In this document: positions 11,668-23,939 of the stretch, in pieces
How the letters are laid out: each line of letters begins with the position of its first letter
Position numbering within the stretch: the stretch's first letter is position 1
NCBI RefSeq assembly: GCF_029168945.1
Contig: NC_083602.1
Span: 33,001,219-33,065,218 of the forward strand
Direction of reading: 5' to 3'
DNA: 64,000 bases
Source of the DNA: Cannabis sativa
Taxonomy: Eukaryota > Streptophyta > Magnoliopsida > Rosales > Cannabaceae
Notes under the pieces: model-generated
The model's input: only the letters and a program-made list of their open reading frames with translations
Told to the model about the DNA's origin: nothing
Databases searched by the model: none
Program-made: the position numbers and the translations under genes

Positions 11668-11683
11668 AACTCCCACTTGCACT
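11668..11683 (-). other. Polypurine tract of copia-type element
   Basis: The minus strand reads AGTGCAAGTGGGAGTT immediately before the LTR start TGTTGGG. This is the plus-strand priming site expected next to a 3' LTR. Confidence 0.65.
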
Positions 11684-14600
11684 AATATAAAACTAAAAGT
11701 GCGTTTCAAATAATCTCAACACCTTGATATACAAATCAAGTGTAGTAGTAGTAACCTCCTCGTAATAGGATCTGAAAGGTTGAATTAACCACAACCTTTT
11801 CTCCACTATTACTCTTCCTTAATCACAAAATCATTGATAATGTGAAATTCCTCTCTATATGTCTACTCTCTTGGGATACTGGATTCTATATCTTTGGCAA
11901 CTACTTTTGGTTAATCAGGAAATTAACACTAGTAGTTTAAGGCAATTTGGAATGATGCCAAAAATGTATAGAACTTTCCTTAGACTGAATAAGTACCTTT
12001 CCTGCAACCTTAACATTCAGTCTCTCTCTGGTAGACCTAGAAACTTCAGATAGGGTTTTACACTTCTCCAAAATCACTATTCCACCCCCAGAGTAACCAC
12101 CATCTTATCAGAAAGATTTACTAGCACAAAGGCAAATTTCGAAATCTGATATGGTGTAGTCTAAGAGTTTTAAACACACCCTTATAGACTAACATATAGT
12201 TCCTCTTCTTAATCTTAGGATTTACTTGATTGTCTTCCAATGTTCTTCTCCTGGATTAATCTGATACCTACTCATTACTCCTACTCAACAGCAGGTGTCT
12301 GGTCTAAGGCATACAAAAGCATATCTAAGACCTCTCACTGTTGATATAAGAAATTCTTTCATGGCTTTATCTTTTCTGGAATAGTTAAGACTTTTCCTTA
12401 GATAAATAAAATCTATACCTAAGAAGTTGTGAAGCTTCTATAGATTGCCATTAGAAAGAAAATGCTTCAGCATCTTACTAAAGTAAGTTGCTTGCATTAG
12501 AGTAAGTAATTACCAGGTATACCACAAGCCATAGGTTTAAATAAACTCAGACCTATAATACTAGGAACAGGAAGTTTTGTTAAGTCCACTGAATAGACTT
12601 ATAAACGTAAATTTCCTTTTATGTCCTTGTAATAGAAAACTTAAGGTTACTCCATGTGAATGGATTAAACCATAGTCTTATTGGCTTTCTTCTTAGTTTC
12701 TTATCTTGACAATCCATTACTTGTTTAAACTCACAATGGATTTTAATCACTAGTGTCTCCCAAGTCATAAGAAGGTGAGTTCCTAGAAACTCTCCCACTA
12801 CGACAAGGCACCGTGAATTATGTCTAAGAAAACTAAATGGTATTGATCTCTTCGGTTGTGACAAGACAACAGAGGCAGTGGGATCATCATATGTTATATA
12901 AGATGATAGAACACTTTTGGAATCAAGAATTAAATATCTCCTTTATTTGCTACTTGTTTTTCAGACTTAGTCATTATCTTAGAAAAGTAGTATTTGTTTG
13001 AACAAACACTTTCTCATCTATTGACAATGGGATGGTCCACCCCTAATCACTTAGAATAGCTTACAAACCATGGTTAACAGTTCTAGCTTTTCTTAAGATT
13101 TTGATTAGGTCATCCATGAATCTAGTAATGATTTACATTAAGTACCCAACCATTACATCATTCTGAAATTGTATTACCATAGAAGGATTTAGGCAACGAC
13201 TAGTAACTAATCATCAATATGCAACTCGAAATTTCTGGGGAGGTAAGTTTGGATATAATTCAAAAATCAATTTAATGATCTTTGAACTGCATATCTACTA
13301 ACTATTTCTCCACCCCTATCAGTTCGCAAGATCTTTAACCACTTACCTTAATGGTTTTAACCATTGCTAGAAATTATGAAATTTTTTAAACATTTCAAAT
13401 TTCTTTGCTAAAAGGTATAATCTAGAGTTATCGTTTTAAGAATACAACGAAAAACTCATATCCACCCCTGAATGTACATCCATCTGCGAATGAGATGAAC
13501 TACTTTCAGTGGATATAGGCATATTAACTCTTTGCAGAGATTGATCTTGTCAAATCCACTATGAACAAGATACAAATGCCATAGATTAAAAAAATGGTAG
13601 TGTCTATTGATGACATAGGTTTAGTTACATCAAAGAGTTCTTAGAATACTTCAAGTGGATCCTGGTCACAGAATACCTAACTCATATTCCATACAGTTTT
13701 AATCCATTAATAGAAGATGGATATTAAACACTTGAGAAAGTGTAACTGTATTGCATTCTGGAATTAGAAATATAAGAAAATTTCTGTTTGGATTCTAAAA
13801 TTAAAGTCAAAGACTTAAATTTATACCAAATATTATGAGTAATTCTATCTTGGACCACCACTACTAATACAAACTCTAAGTCAGATTTGCCCATACAAGT
13901 AGGAGATTTCTAAGATTGAGGATTTATATCAATTGGGAATAGAATTTCGGGATTATAATCATATGCGTCATTTAATTTCTTAAGAGAAAATATAGAATGA
14001 CATGAAATGATTTATAGACCATTCATCCAATGATATGTTTTGAAGCTAATTCGAAATGAATAAGCTAAGAGGAATTAGGATAATTTCGTTTATAAATAAG
14101 AATCCAACGATGCTTCGATTAGCGAAAGTCAAAGTAATCTTATTTATACAATCTTCTTGTTTCATATCGTAAAAATACTAGTCTAAGGTGTCATCAATTG
14201 ATGAACAGCTAGATGTCGCATATACAATATTTATCTTTGAGATCTAACACTATTATGAATGTCTAATGGTGAAAATCCACTAGGGATTTATCTCATTAGA
14301 TAAACAAGCCAAGTTAGACCAACAATGAAGATTCAAAATTAAACTACAACTTAATAACATAAAATAACATGGTTCAATATAAATTCATACACAATTCAGA
14401 AATTATAAGCATATAGCAAGTAGGAATGACAAGTGAAAATACTAAAACTTATAATCCTAAATAATTTCCAAGGTTTTCAACAAACTGATATCAGTGTCCC
14501 GTTTAGGCGAGAGTCAAAGCTACCATTCATTGAATAGAGTTGTCAGCTCGTCTAAAATGTTAAACATTCTAGCAACCTTTTATTCGATCAAGATTGGAAT

Positions 14601-17600
14601 TCAGCGTTGTCCCGTTTAGGCGAGAGTCAAGGCAATCTATCTTATGAGCTTCCACCATTGTTTCATAATTTGCAAGTCAAGTATGGTCGCCACCATTAGG
14701 GTGATCCATACCATACAAAACACTTACAAACTACTTATCATGCGAGGTTAAACGGTGCGAAATTGCTAATGAACGTTCCTCCATTAGGGAGGATTACTCA
14801 CTAAAACAAACGCGGTGTAAAACCCACAATGGAGATCGAATATCTTAATAATAATCAAGCTCATTATTTAAAGTGAGTTGTATTTTCTTTGATTCTCTTT
14901 ATTTAATTTATTTATTTTAAATATATATATTTATTTAATTAAAATTTCTAATTTAGAATGAAAAATTCCAAATATAAATTTTACTTAGATGAATATGAAA
15001 ATAACATGAATTATTTCCATCTTAGTAATAATTTCCAATAAATATTTAGAAAAATATTCAATTTAAGTTGTTACAAAATTAATTTAAATTAATTTACAAC
15101 TCAAATTTAATTTTCTATAAATATATATTGCATTTCGAAAAATTAAAGTATATAAGAATACAATTTTTGAAAAATGCATATTAAAATAAAAAATAAATCC
15201 TGGAAAAATTATTCTAATTTAATGTTGGCCCAAAATTAATTAATAAAATTAATTTACAACAAAAAATATAATTTTCCTATTTAATTAAATATATAAGAAA
15301 AATTTAAATATTTAAGTATGATGATGAAAATCAACTTAAATATTAATTTTCTATTTCATTAAATACACTAGAAAAATACTTCAAGCAAAAATATCATCTA
15401 TCTAGATTTTCCTTTGACTAATTAATTCAATTTCTAATAATATACTTTAATTCAATTTATTTTAAATTAATCAATAAATGAAAAAATCATTGATTTAAGT
15501 TGATCCAAGAATTAATTAAAATAAATAATTAATTTACAACTTAATCTATTTTTCAAGATAAAACTCGAAATTCTAGCATTTAAGAAATGCAATTTCGAAA
15601 ATTGATTAATAAAATAAAGAAAAAATATATTTTATAAATTATTTAAATTTAGTTGAAAAAATAAATTTCAACTAAAAATAATTTTCTATTTAATTAAATG
15701 TCATGAAAAAGAAATATTTAAGTATGATGATAAAAATTAACTTAGATATTTAATTTTCAAATTAATTAAATGTATTAAATTCAAGAAATAAATAATTAAG
15801 TGTAGAGAAGGCTTAATTATTAATTTCTAGTTTAATACTAGGAAAAATATACTTAAAATAAATTGTACCAATATTAATTAATAAATAATTAATTTCACAA
15901 TGTATAATATTTCCTATTTAATATTAGAAATAATAAGTAGTCTAGAAATAACTATCTAGAAAATATCTTATTTGACTAAGTATCTTTTCCACAAAATTTG
16001 AAAAAAAATCTAATTTAAGTTGTATTAGAAAAAATCTAGAACTTAAATATTTTCAAATTTAAATTTAATTAAATATCAAAAATTAAGTTGTAACCACTTA
16101 ATTTGAAAATATTCCATTTTAAGTTAATATTCGAAAAGATATTAACTTAAAAAATATCTAAAGAATCTTAATAACCAATGCCTAAAATTCCTCAACTTAA
16201 TTTTGAAATTTGAAATTCAAAAGATATTCAGATTTAAGTTGGTTAGTTGTAGATAGCTAAATATAACTTAAATAAGAATATTTAATGAAAAATTTAAATT
16301 AAGTTCCAAAAAGAATCTAGATGGTTATAATTCTACATTTAATTAAATACAAGAAAATACATATAGTTTAGCTTAGAATAAAAAATTCTTTAAACTATAT
16401 TTTTTCTTAAATTAATTTCAAAATAAATGAAATTAATTATGTTGCTAATCAATTTTATTAGGTTAAACTAGTGTAATTAACCTAGTACAGTTGTTCAAAT
16501 CAGGCAAATGGGCCTTCACAATTGGGGTGGTTCATGTGAGGGGGTGCTGGGTTCAGTATGTCGTACCCACTTCTATGGCTCCCAACTCTCACACAAGGCC
16601 CAAAAGAGAGGAATTTAACCTTAATAAGAACAACTGTTATTAATTGAATAGGCCCAAAAACTAAATGAGCCTAAATAAATTCTATCAAGAACTATGATAA
16701 TTTATTTTAGCAACAACAACCTATATGTATCTATAATCAAATTAAACACATAGGCTCACACAGGCACACTTTGGATGGGTCATATCATGTTGCTAGGTCA
16801 TACACAGATGAAAGAAGATTGTAAATATACCTGTTACAAATTATTAACTTGACCAAGGGAGCCATCAGATCATTAGATCTGGCAAAAAGTAACCATGGCT
16901 ATTTGCAATCAAGTAATAATAGGTTTTTAAAACTTACATACAAGTTAAAACACATACTCCTGCAACAAGGTTAGTTGGATAGTTGGATGTAGGATTTATT
17001 TAATTTTAAATTAAATAATTAATTTCGAAAATAATTAATTAAATAATAAAAAAAAATTCGAAAATTTAAAAAAAAATTAAAAAATTCGAAATTTTAAAAA
17101 ATTTAAATTTAAAATTATACCTACAATTTTTGAAAAATTAGGTTTCAACCAACCTAAATATCATTTCAAAAATTTGCTAACTACTTTTAAATTTTAAATG
17201 TTATTTTATAAATAAAAATTAAATAAAAATTAGAAAAGATAAATAAATATCTTTTTCAAATTTTAAATGTAATTTAAATAAATAAAATAACAAAATTTAA
17301 AAAAATTAGCAAAATATCTTATATCATTTAAAAATTACATGATTATAAATATCTTATTTTTAAATTTAAAATAAGATAAGATATAATCAAATTTTAAAAT
17401 AAGATAGATTTTTAAGCAAGAAGATAGATACTAATTCTATTCAAATTCAAATTACACTAATATCTTGAATTAAATTTAAAAAATATTAAATTAATTCAAA
17501 AAGATAATTAGAATTGAATTAGGAATAGTAATAGTATGAATACAAAACTATACCAAAAATCGGAAGTTAATTCCATGAAAAAGCATGAAAAATTGAAGAA

Positions 17601-17917
17601 AAACAAAAAAATTGGGAACTGTACGGACAGTTTCGCGATCGCAGGAAAATTTCAGCACAGCCCCGATTTTTTCAAATCTTCAAAAATTCATAACTAATTC
17701 AAATAAAATCGAAATTGAGTTTTGTAAAATGCTAACTTGCTTAATTTTTCCCATACTATCCAATAAAAATAATTCCAGAAACAGAATCGCAATTATTTTT
17801 CACGAAAATTTACAAACATCAATCAATCATCAAATAACACTCAATACAACATGATACCATCCAAAGAACATACAAACAATCGTTTTAAAGTCCAAATTTC
17901 TTGCAAGTAAATCAATT

Positions 17918-17937
17918 ACCATGGCTCTGATACCAGT
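17918..17937 (-). other. Primer-binding site, initiator-Met tRNA
   Basis: The minus strand reads ACTGGTATCAGAGCCATGGT directly after the 5' LTR end CCAACA. TGGTATCAGAGC is the standard complement of the 3' end of plant initiator-Met tRNA and primes minus-strand cDNA. It fixes the element orientation. Confidence 0.9.
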
Positions 17938-19808
17938 TGTTGGAAATTATTTTACCAGGATCTTAGATCTACTCACAAGTATGTTGAATTACACCCTAAA
18001 TATGAACTTTCTAAAACGATGAAATAACCACATATAAAGTTTAGGAAACCTTACATTGGGTGCAGCGGAATAATATGACTCCTTCCGTTCAGATATCTAG
18101 CCCTTGATTCCTTTCTGTAGCAGAGCATTATCAATATCTGAACCTGGATCTCTTTCTCTGAATCTTTGATGCTGAAACTCCTTTGCTGGTGATCTTTCTT
18201 CACGATCTTCCTCACTATGATTGAGGTATCACTTGATGTGTGCGGGCACTACTCTCACACTAAGATTTTTGAAATTGAAGAGGGAAGGAGAAAGAGAAGG
18301 GTCAGCCAAAGATAGGGAGAGAGAAGGATCAGGTTTTCTCTGATTCAGAAGTCTCAGAAGAAAAGTCTTATTTTCCTGAAGCCTTCACTATCTATTTATA
18401 GCATTCCACTAGGGTTAGATTTGAATTATATGGCATTAAAATAATGAAAAAATCAACTTAAAATACACACAAAGGTGGCCGGCCATACTTTGCAATTTTG
18501 CAATTTTAACACCTTTTGTATCTGATTTTCTCAAAAATGCCAATTTCCTAATTCAACCATTTAAATGCCGATTCTAACTATTTAATAACTATAAATAATT
18601 ATTAAATAATATTTTCATTTATCATATTTATTAATTGAACCATACAAAGTATCATAATTAACAAATATGCCCCTATAAACTCTTTCTTTACAATTTCGCC
18701 CTTACTTAGTGAAAATTTCACAAATAGACATAGTCTAATTTGTGAATTATAATTGATTAATCAAAACCAATTACATGAGTCTTACAAGCAATATTATCTC
18801 AACTAGTGGGGGGACCATGGGTCTATATAACCGAGCTTCCAATAAGTAGATCAAGAATTTATTACTAAAATTCACTAACTTATTAATTCTTCGTCGAATC
18901 CACGCATAGAACTTAGAATTGCACTCTCAGTATATAGAATGCTCTATATGTTCCACCATATAGACACATCATTAGTTATCCATTGTTATAATCCTAATTT
19001 GATCAATTATCCTCTATATGAATGATCTACACAGTAAAGGGATTAAATTACCGTAACACCCTACTATGTATTTTATCCTTAAAACACTTGACCCCGTATA
19101 AATGATATTTCAGCTTATGTGAAATGAGATCTCCACCATTTATTTTCGTTTGGTCAAGCTCGAAGGAGATCAACCTTTGCTTACTATTCGCCAGATAGAA
19201 GCTATAGATTCCATGTTTATGCTAGCGCTCCCGCTCAATTGCACTACCGTGTTCCAAAAAGTACGTATTACCCTGACCTAAAAGTAGGCTTAACTAACAA
19301 TTCAAGGAACACGAATAGCCTTTCAAGATTGAGCCTAATCATAACAGGATTAAGATCATTTGATCTAGGATCAACTAGGCGATATTGACTTGAATAGATT
19401 TTACGGTAAGTTTAATTAAATCTAAGTCAAAGTTCAATATCGGTCCCTTCCGATGCATACTCCATGCATCCAACCTGAGCTTTACTTTAACCAATGCTCT
19501 GGAAAGAACATAGCACTTCTCCAAATGCAAGTAAACTCTGTTGTAGATTATCATATCAGTAAAACCCTGTGTTTGATAAATCTAGGAAACTTTATTCACA
19601 TAGTCATGTTTACTTTCCAATGTGTTGACGGCACAATAAACAGGATCAAGTATATGAAAAGGGTTTCAGATGAATCTATACATTATGTACATATAATCAT
19701 GAAATAAATCATGTGAACCATGCAACATTAGATGTTATTTCTGATCTATATTAATAAATAAATCTGATTATATTGAATTGAGTTTTATTTAGGGCATAAA
19801 ACCCAACA
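17938..19808 (-). repeat. Copia-family LTR (right copy, 5' LTR of element)
   Basis: This 1871-bp LTR is nearly identical to 9773-11667 and next to the PBS. Its outer end (CCAACA at 19803-19808) abuts chromovirus integrase zinc-finger sequence at 19809 without a matching target duplication. Confidence 0.9.
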
Positions 19809-20941
19809 GGTTAAGCATTTGGACACATTGTCCACGACATGTCTTTTCATCCCATACCACCAGAAGTAGGGTTTCAAATCCTGATACATTTTGGTGGTTC
19901 CCGGATGCAGTGAATAAGGTGTGGTGTGAGCTTCATCAAGTATCTCTTTTTTAAGCTCATCAACATTAGGAACACAAACTCGAGTCTTGTACAACAACAT
20001 TCCACTGTTTGAGACTGAAAAGTCTTTAGGTCGACCAGCCATAACCTCATCTTGAACCTTAATTAGCTTGGGATCCTTCTAATTGTGCCTTTCTGATTCT
20101 CTCTAACAGATCAGATTGAAGTGTTAAGTTATGCAACTTTCCAACTACGAACTCAATCCCTGCTCTAACCATTTCAGAGGCTAATTGAGGGGCTATCAGA
20201 ACCGTAGTACAAACTTGCCCGGGACCCTTTCTACTCAAAGCATCGGCTACAACATTGGCCTTCCCTGGGTGATACAGAATCTCACAATCATAATCTTTAA
20301 CCAACTCCAACCACCTCCTTTGTCTCATGTTCAAATTCTTTTGGGTGAAAAAGTATTTCAGACTCTTATGATCAGTATAAATCTCGCACTTCTCACCATA
20401 AAGATAATGTCGCCATATCTTCAGAGAAAAAACCACAACAGCAAGCTCTAGGTCATGAGTTGGATAGCGCTGCTCATAATCTTTCAGTTGACGAGAGGCA
20501 TAGGCTATGACTCTGTCAGCTTGCATCAGGACACATCCCAGACCCTGTCTGGATGCATCAGAATAAACAATAAATTTTTCTTGATCTGATGGCACAGCTA
20601 ACACCGGAGCTGTTATCAAACGTTGCTTCAACTCCGGGAAACTTGTTTCACACTTGTCTGACCACACAAATCTCTAATTTTTCTTGGTCAATTCGGTTAG
20701 GGGCATAGAGATTTTAGAGAATCCCTCGACGAAACGTCGATAATACCTTGCTAAGCCGAGAAAACTTCGAATTTCCGTCACAGATTTTGGCCTCGGCCAA
20801 TTCTTCACTGACTCAACCTTGTTTGGATCAACCATAATCCCATTCTTCCCGACGATATGCCCTAGAAAAGATACCTCAGACAACCAGAACTCGCACTTTT
20901 TAAACTTTGCATACAGCTTGTGATCCCTAAGTCGCTGCAAT
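19809..20941 (-). pseudogene. Chromovirus RT end, RNase H and integrase zinc finger
   Basis: The minus strand starts at 20940 with [17 protein letters not shown] and the RT thumb ([15 protein letters not shown]). A TAG at 20671-20673 replaces Gln in TKKNQRF. RNase H follows with [13 protein letters not shown] and YTDHKSLKY carrying the Asp/Glu/Asp residues. A 1-nt frameshift lies near 20065. The integrase HHCC finger is read as AHTTPYSLHPGTTK...CLTC and is cut by the copia LTR at 19808. Confidence 0.85.
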
Positions 20942-22834
20942 TTTTGGAAATTATTTTACCAGGATCTTAGATCTACTCACAAGTATGTTGATTAACACCC
21001 TAAATACGAACTTTCTAAAACGATGAAATAAACACATATAAAGTTTAGGAAATCTCACATTGGGTGCAGCAGAATATAATGACTCCTTCCGTTCAGATAT
21101 CTAGCCCTCGATTCCTTTATGTAGCAGAGCATTATCAATATCTGAACCTGGATCTCTTTCTCTGATTCTTTAGCGCTGAAACTCCTTCTTGCTGAAAGTC
21201 TTTCTTCACGATCTTCCTCACTATGTTTGAGGTATCACTTGCTGTGTGTGGGCACTACTCTAACACTAAGAATTTCGAAATCTTTAGGAAGAAGAGAGAG
21301 AGGGAGTGGTCGGCCAAAGATAGGGAGAGAGAGAAGCTCAATTTTTTCTGAATGAAAAAGTAGAAAATTTAAGTGTGTATTTCCTGAAGCCTTCACTATC
21401 TATTTATAGCATTCCACTAGGGTTAGGTTTGAATTATTTGGCATTAAAATAATGAAAATATCAGTTTGAAAAATCATTCCAAGTGGCCGGCCATGTAGTG
21501 TAATGGGCCTTACTTGGATTTTGCAGTTTTCTCAATTCTGCATCTAATTTTCTCAAAAATGCCAATTTTATAATTCAACAATTTAAATGCCAATTCTAAC
21601 TATTTAATAACTATAAATAATTATTAAATAATATTGTCATTTATCATATTTATTAATTGAACCATACAAAGTATCATAATTAACAAATATGCCCCTAAAA
21701 CTCTTTCTTTACAATTTCACCCTTACTTAGTGAAAAATTCACAAATAGACATAGTCTAATTTGAGAATTATAATTGATTAATCAAAACCAATTATATGAG
21801 TCTTACAAGCAATGTTATCTCAAATAGTGGGGGGACCATGGGTCTATATAACCGAGCTTCCAATAAGCAGATCAAGAATTTATAACCTAAATTCACTGAC
21901 TTATTAATGCTTCGTTGAATCCACGCATAGAACTTAGAATTGCACTCTCAGTATATAGAATGCTCTATATGTTCCACCATATAGACACATCATTAGTTAT
22001 CCATTGTTATAATCCTAATTTGATCAATGATCCTCTATATGAATGATCTACACTGTAAAGGGATTAGATTACCGTCAACATAATCTCTACAATGTATTTT
22101 ATCCTTAAAACACTTAAGCCCGTATAAATGATATTTCAGCTTATGTGAAATGAGATCTCCACCATTTATTTTTGTTTGGTCAAGCTCGAAGGAGATCATC
22201 CTTTACTTACTATTTGCCAGATAGAAGCTATAGATTCCATGTTTATGTTAGCGCTCCCACTCAATTGCACTACCGTGTTCCCAAAATGTACGTATCACCC
22301 TGACCCAAAAGTAGGCTTAACTAACAAATGAAAGAACACGAATAGCCTCTTGAGATTGAGCCTAATCATAACAGGATTAAGATCATTTGATCTAGGATCA
22401 ACTAGGCGATATTGACTTGAATAGATACTACGGTAAGTTTAATAAATCTAAGTCAATGTTCAATATCGGTCCCTTCCAATGCATACTCCATGCATCCAAC
22501 CTGAGCTTTACTTTAACCAATGCTCTGGAAAGAACATAGCATTTCTCCAAATGCAAGTAAACTCTGTTGTAGATTATCATATCAGTAAAACCATGTGTCT
22601 GATAAATCTAGGAAACTTTATTCACATAGTCATGTTTACTTTCCAAAGTGTTGACGACACAATAAACAGGATCAAGTGTGTGAAAAGGGTTTCAGATGAA
22701 TTTATACATTATGTACATATAATCATGAAATAAAACATGTGAACCATGCAATAGTAAATGTTATTTCTGATCTATATTAATAAGTAAATCTGATTATATT
22801 GAAATGAGTTTTATTTAGGGCATAAAACCCAACA
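20942..22834 (-). repeat. Solo LTR of the 1.9-kb copia family
   Basis: Its ends are TTTTGG (for TGTTGG) and CCAACA on the plus strand, with an exact 5-bp target duplication GCAAT at 20937-20941 and 22835-22839. It aligns along its whole length with 9773-11667 but is clearly more diverged than the two LTRs of that element are from each other. It interrupts the chromovirus RT between HHL and RLRDHK. Confidence 0.9.
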
Positions 22835-23400
22835 GCAATACCATTCAAAGATGATGCTCGTGCTCCTCTTCTGACTGAGAGTATACGAGAATGTCGTCGA
22901 TAAACACTATGACACAGTTATCGAGGAAATCCTTGAATGACATTACCAGAAACTCATAGTGCCCATATCTGGTTCGAAAATCAGTCTTTGGTATGTCCTC
23001 TTCCCTGATTCTGAGTTGATGATAACCAGATCGTAGATCAATCTTCAAAAACACTGTCTTTCCCTGAAGCTGATCGAACAAATCATCGATTCTGGGTAAC
23101 CGATACTTGTTCTTAACTGTCAACTTGTTTAGCTCCCTATAATCAATACACATTCTAAGGGAACCATCCTTCTTTTTCACAAACAGAACCGGAGCTCCCC
23201 AGGGCGATACACTGGGTCGGATAAACCCAATGTCAAGCATCCCCTGAAGCTACAACTTAAGCTCCTTGAGTTCTGCTGGAGCCATCCGATATGGAGCTTT
23301 AGAAACAGGTTCGGCTCCAGGTGCCAGATCAATTACAAAATCAATCTCTCGTTGCGGCGAAAATCCCGACAACTCTTTAGGAAAAACATCGAGAAAGTCT
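22835..23400 (-). pseudogene. Chromovirus reverse transcriptase (internally deleted)
   Basis: On the minus strand APAELKELKL is followed by a TAG near 23252. The RT fingers and palm come next ([43 protein letters not shown]). FLVMSF joins directly to KDFLDN, so the usual GLTNAPAVF...NRVF block of about 17 codons is missing. The catalytic FIDDILVYS is still present near 22900. A TGA follows HEHHL close to the solo LTR junction. Confidence 0.85.
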
Positions 23401-23890
23401 CTTACCACCCTGACTGCCTCAGGCCTAAATGTTCGGGTCTGTTGGAGTCAATCACCACTGCTAGAAATCCTACACAGCCACTGTGTAATAAATCTCTAGC
23501 CTTCAGTACAGAAATAACTGGGATCCGAGACCCCTGAACTAATCCAACATAAACAAATGGATCTTCACCTTTTGGCTGGAAAGTCACCATTTTCCGTTTA
23601 CAATCTATACTAGCTGAATACTTGGACAGAAAATCCATCCCTAGTATAATGTCAAACTCAGTTAATTCCAGTTCTATAAGGTCAGCGCTCAACTCCCTTC
23701 CCTCGCTCTTAACCGGCATAGACCTAATGTGCCTATTAGAGATAACCAATTCCCCGCTAGGAATTAGGGTTCCAAACCCTCTTTCTAAAATATCACAAGG
23801 CCTACCCAAAAGATCAATTATTCGTGTAGCTACATATGAGCGTGTAGCTCCCGAATCAAATAATACTGTAAAAAAAGGAGTTGTTGACAG
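23401..23890 (-). pseudogene. Chromovirus aspartic protease
   Basis: The minus strand encodes VLFDSGATRSYVATRI with the DSGAT active site near 23845-23860. It continues with MGRPCDILE, ELELTEFDIILGMDFLSKY and IDCKRKMVTF, the expected protease-to-RT linker. A frameshift after VGFLAVVIDSNR leads to a stop at 23402-23404. Confidence 0.8.
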
Positions 23891-23939
23891 GAAGCTGACC
23901 TGTCACAACAGAAGGACTGGCTGCAGCATTAGCTTGGGT

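Larger units (their letters stand above)
11668..17937 (-). pseudogene. Decayed interior of copia-type element
   Basis: This region of about 6.3 kb has no reading frame above about 80 codons. A degenerate copia integrase is readable on the minus strand near 13360-13180: KILRTDRGGE (near 13310-13340), then FKDH and IDF separated by stops, SKLTSPE, and LPKSFYG. A direct repeat GTCCCGTTTAGGCGAGAGTC occurs near 14495 and again near 14608. The rest, especially 14880-17600, is extremely AT-rich with no gene that I can see. Its state fits a non-autonomous large retrotransposon derivative. Confidence 0.65.
9773..19808 (-). mobile_element. Copia-type LTR element with young LTRs and decayed interior
   Basis: Two nearly identical LTRs (9773-11667 and 17938-19808) flank a 6.27 kb interior. 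On the minus strand the order is 5' LTR, initiator-Met PBS (17937-17918), interior, polypurine tract (11683-11668) and 3' LTR. The interior has no long ORF but retains a degenerate copia integrase. By eye the LTRs differ at only about 20 positions plus a 24-bp indel. There is no target duplication (CCAGT left, GGTTA right), and the chromovirus target is missing its integrase core, so the simple-insertion model fails. Confidence 0.85.

Noticed and set aside
17612..17854. 80-codon ORF in the copia-type interior
   Set aside because: It lies next to the PBS in AT-rich leader sequence, in the orientation opposite to the element, with no recognisable motif.
11312..22733. An 84-codon plus-strand ORF (starting [14 protein letters not shown]) found nearly identical at 11312-11566, 19453-19707 and 22479-22733
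   Set aside because: Its conservation is explained by its position in the U3 region of copies of the same LTR; it is antisense to the element and shows no domain or separate start signals.
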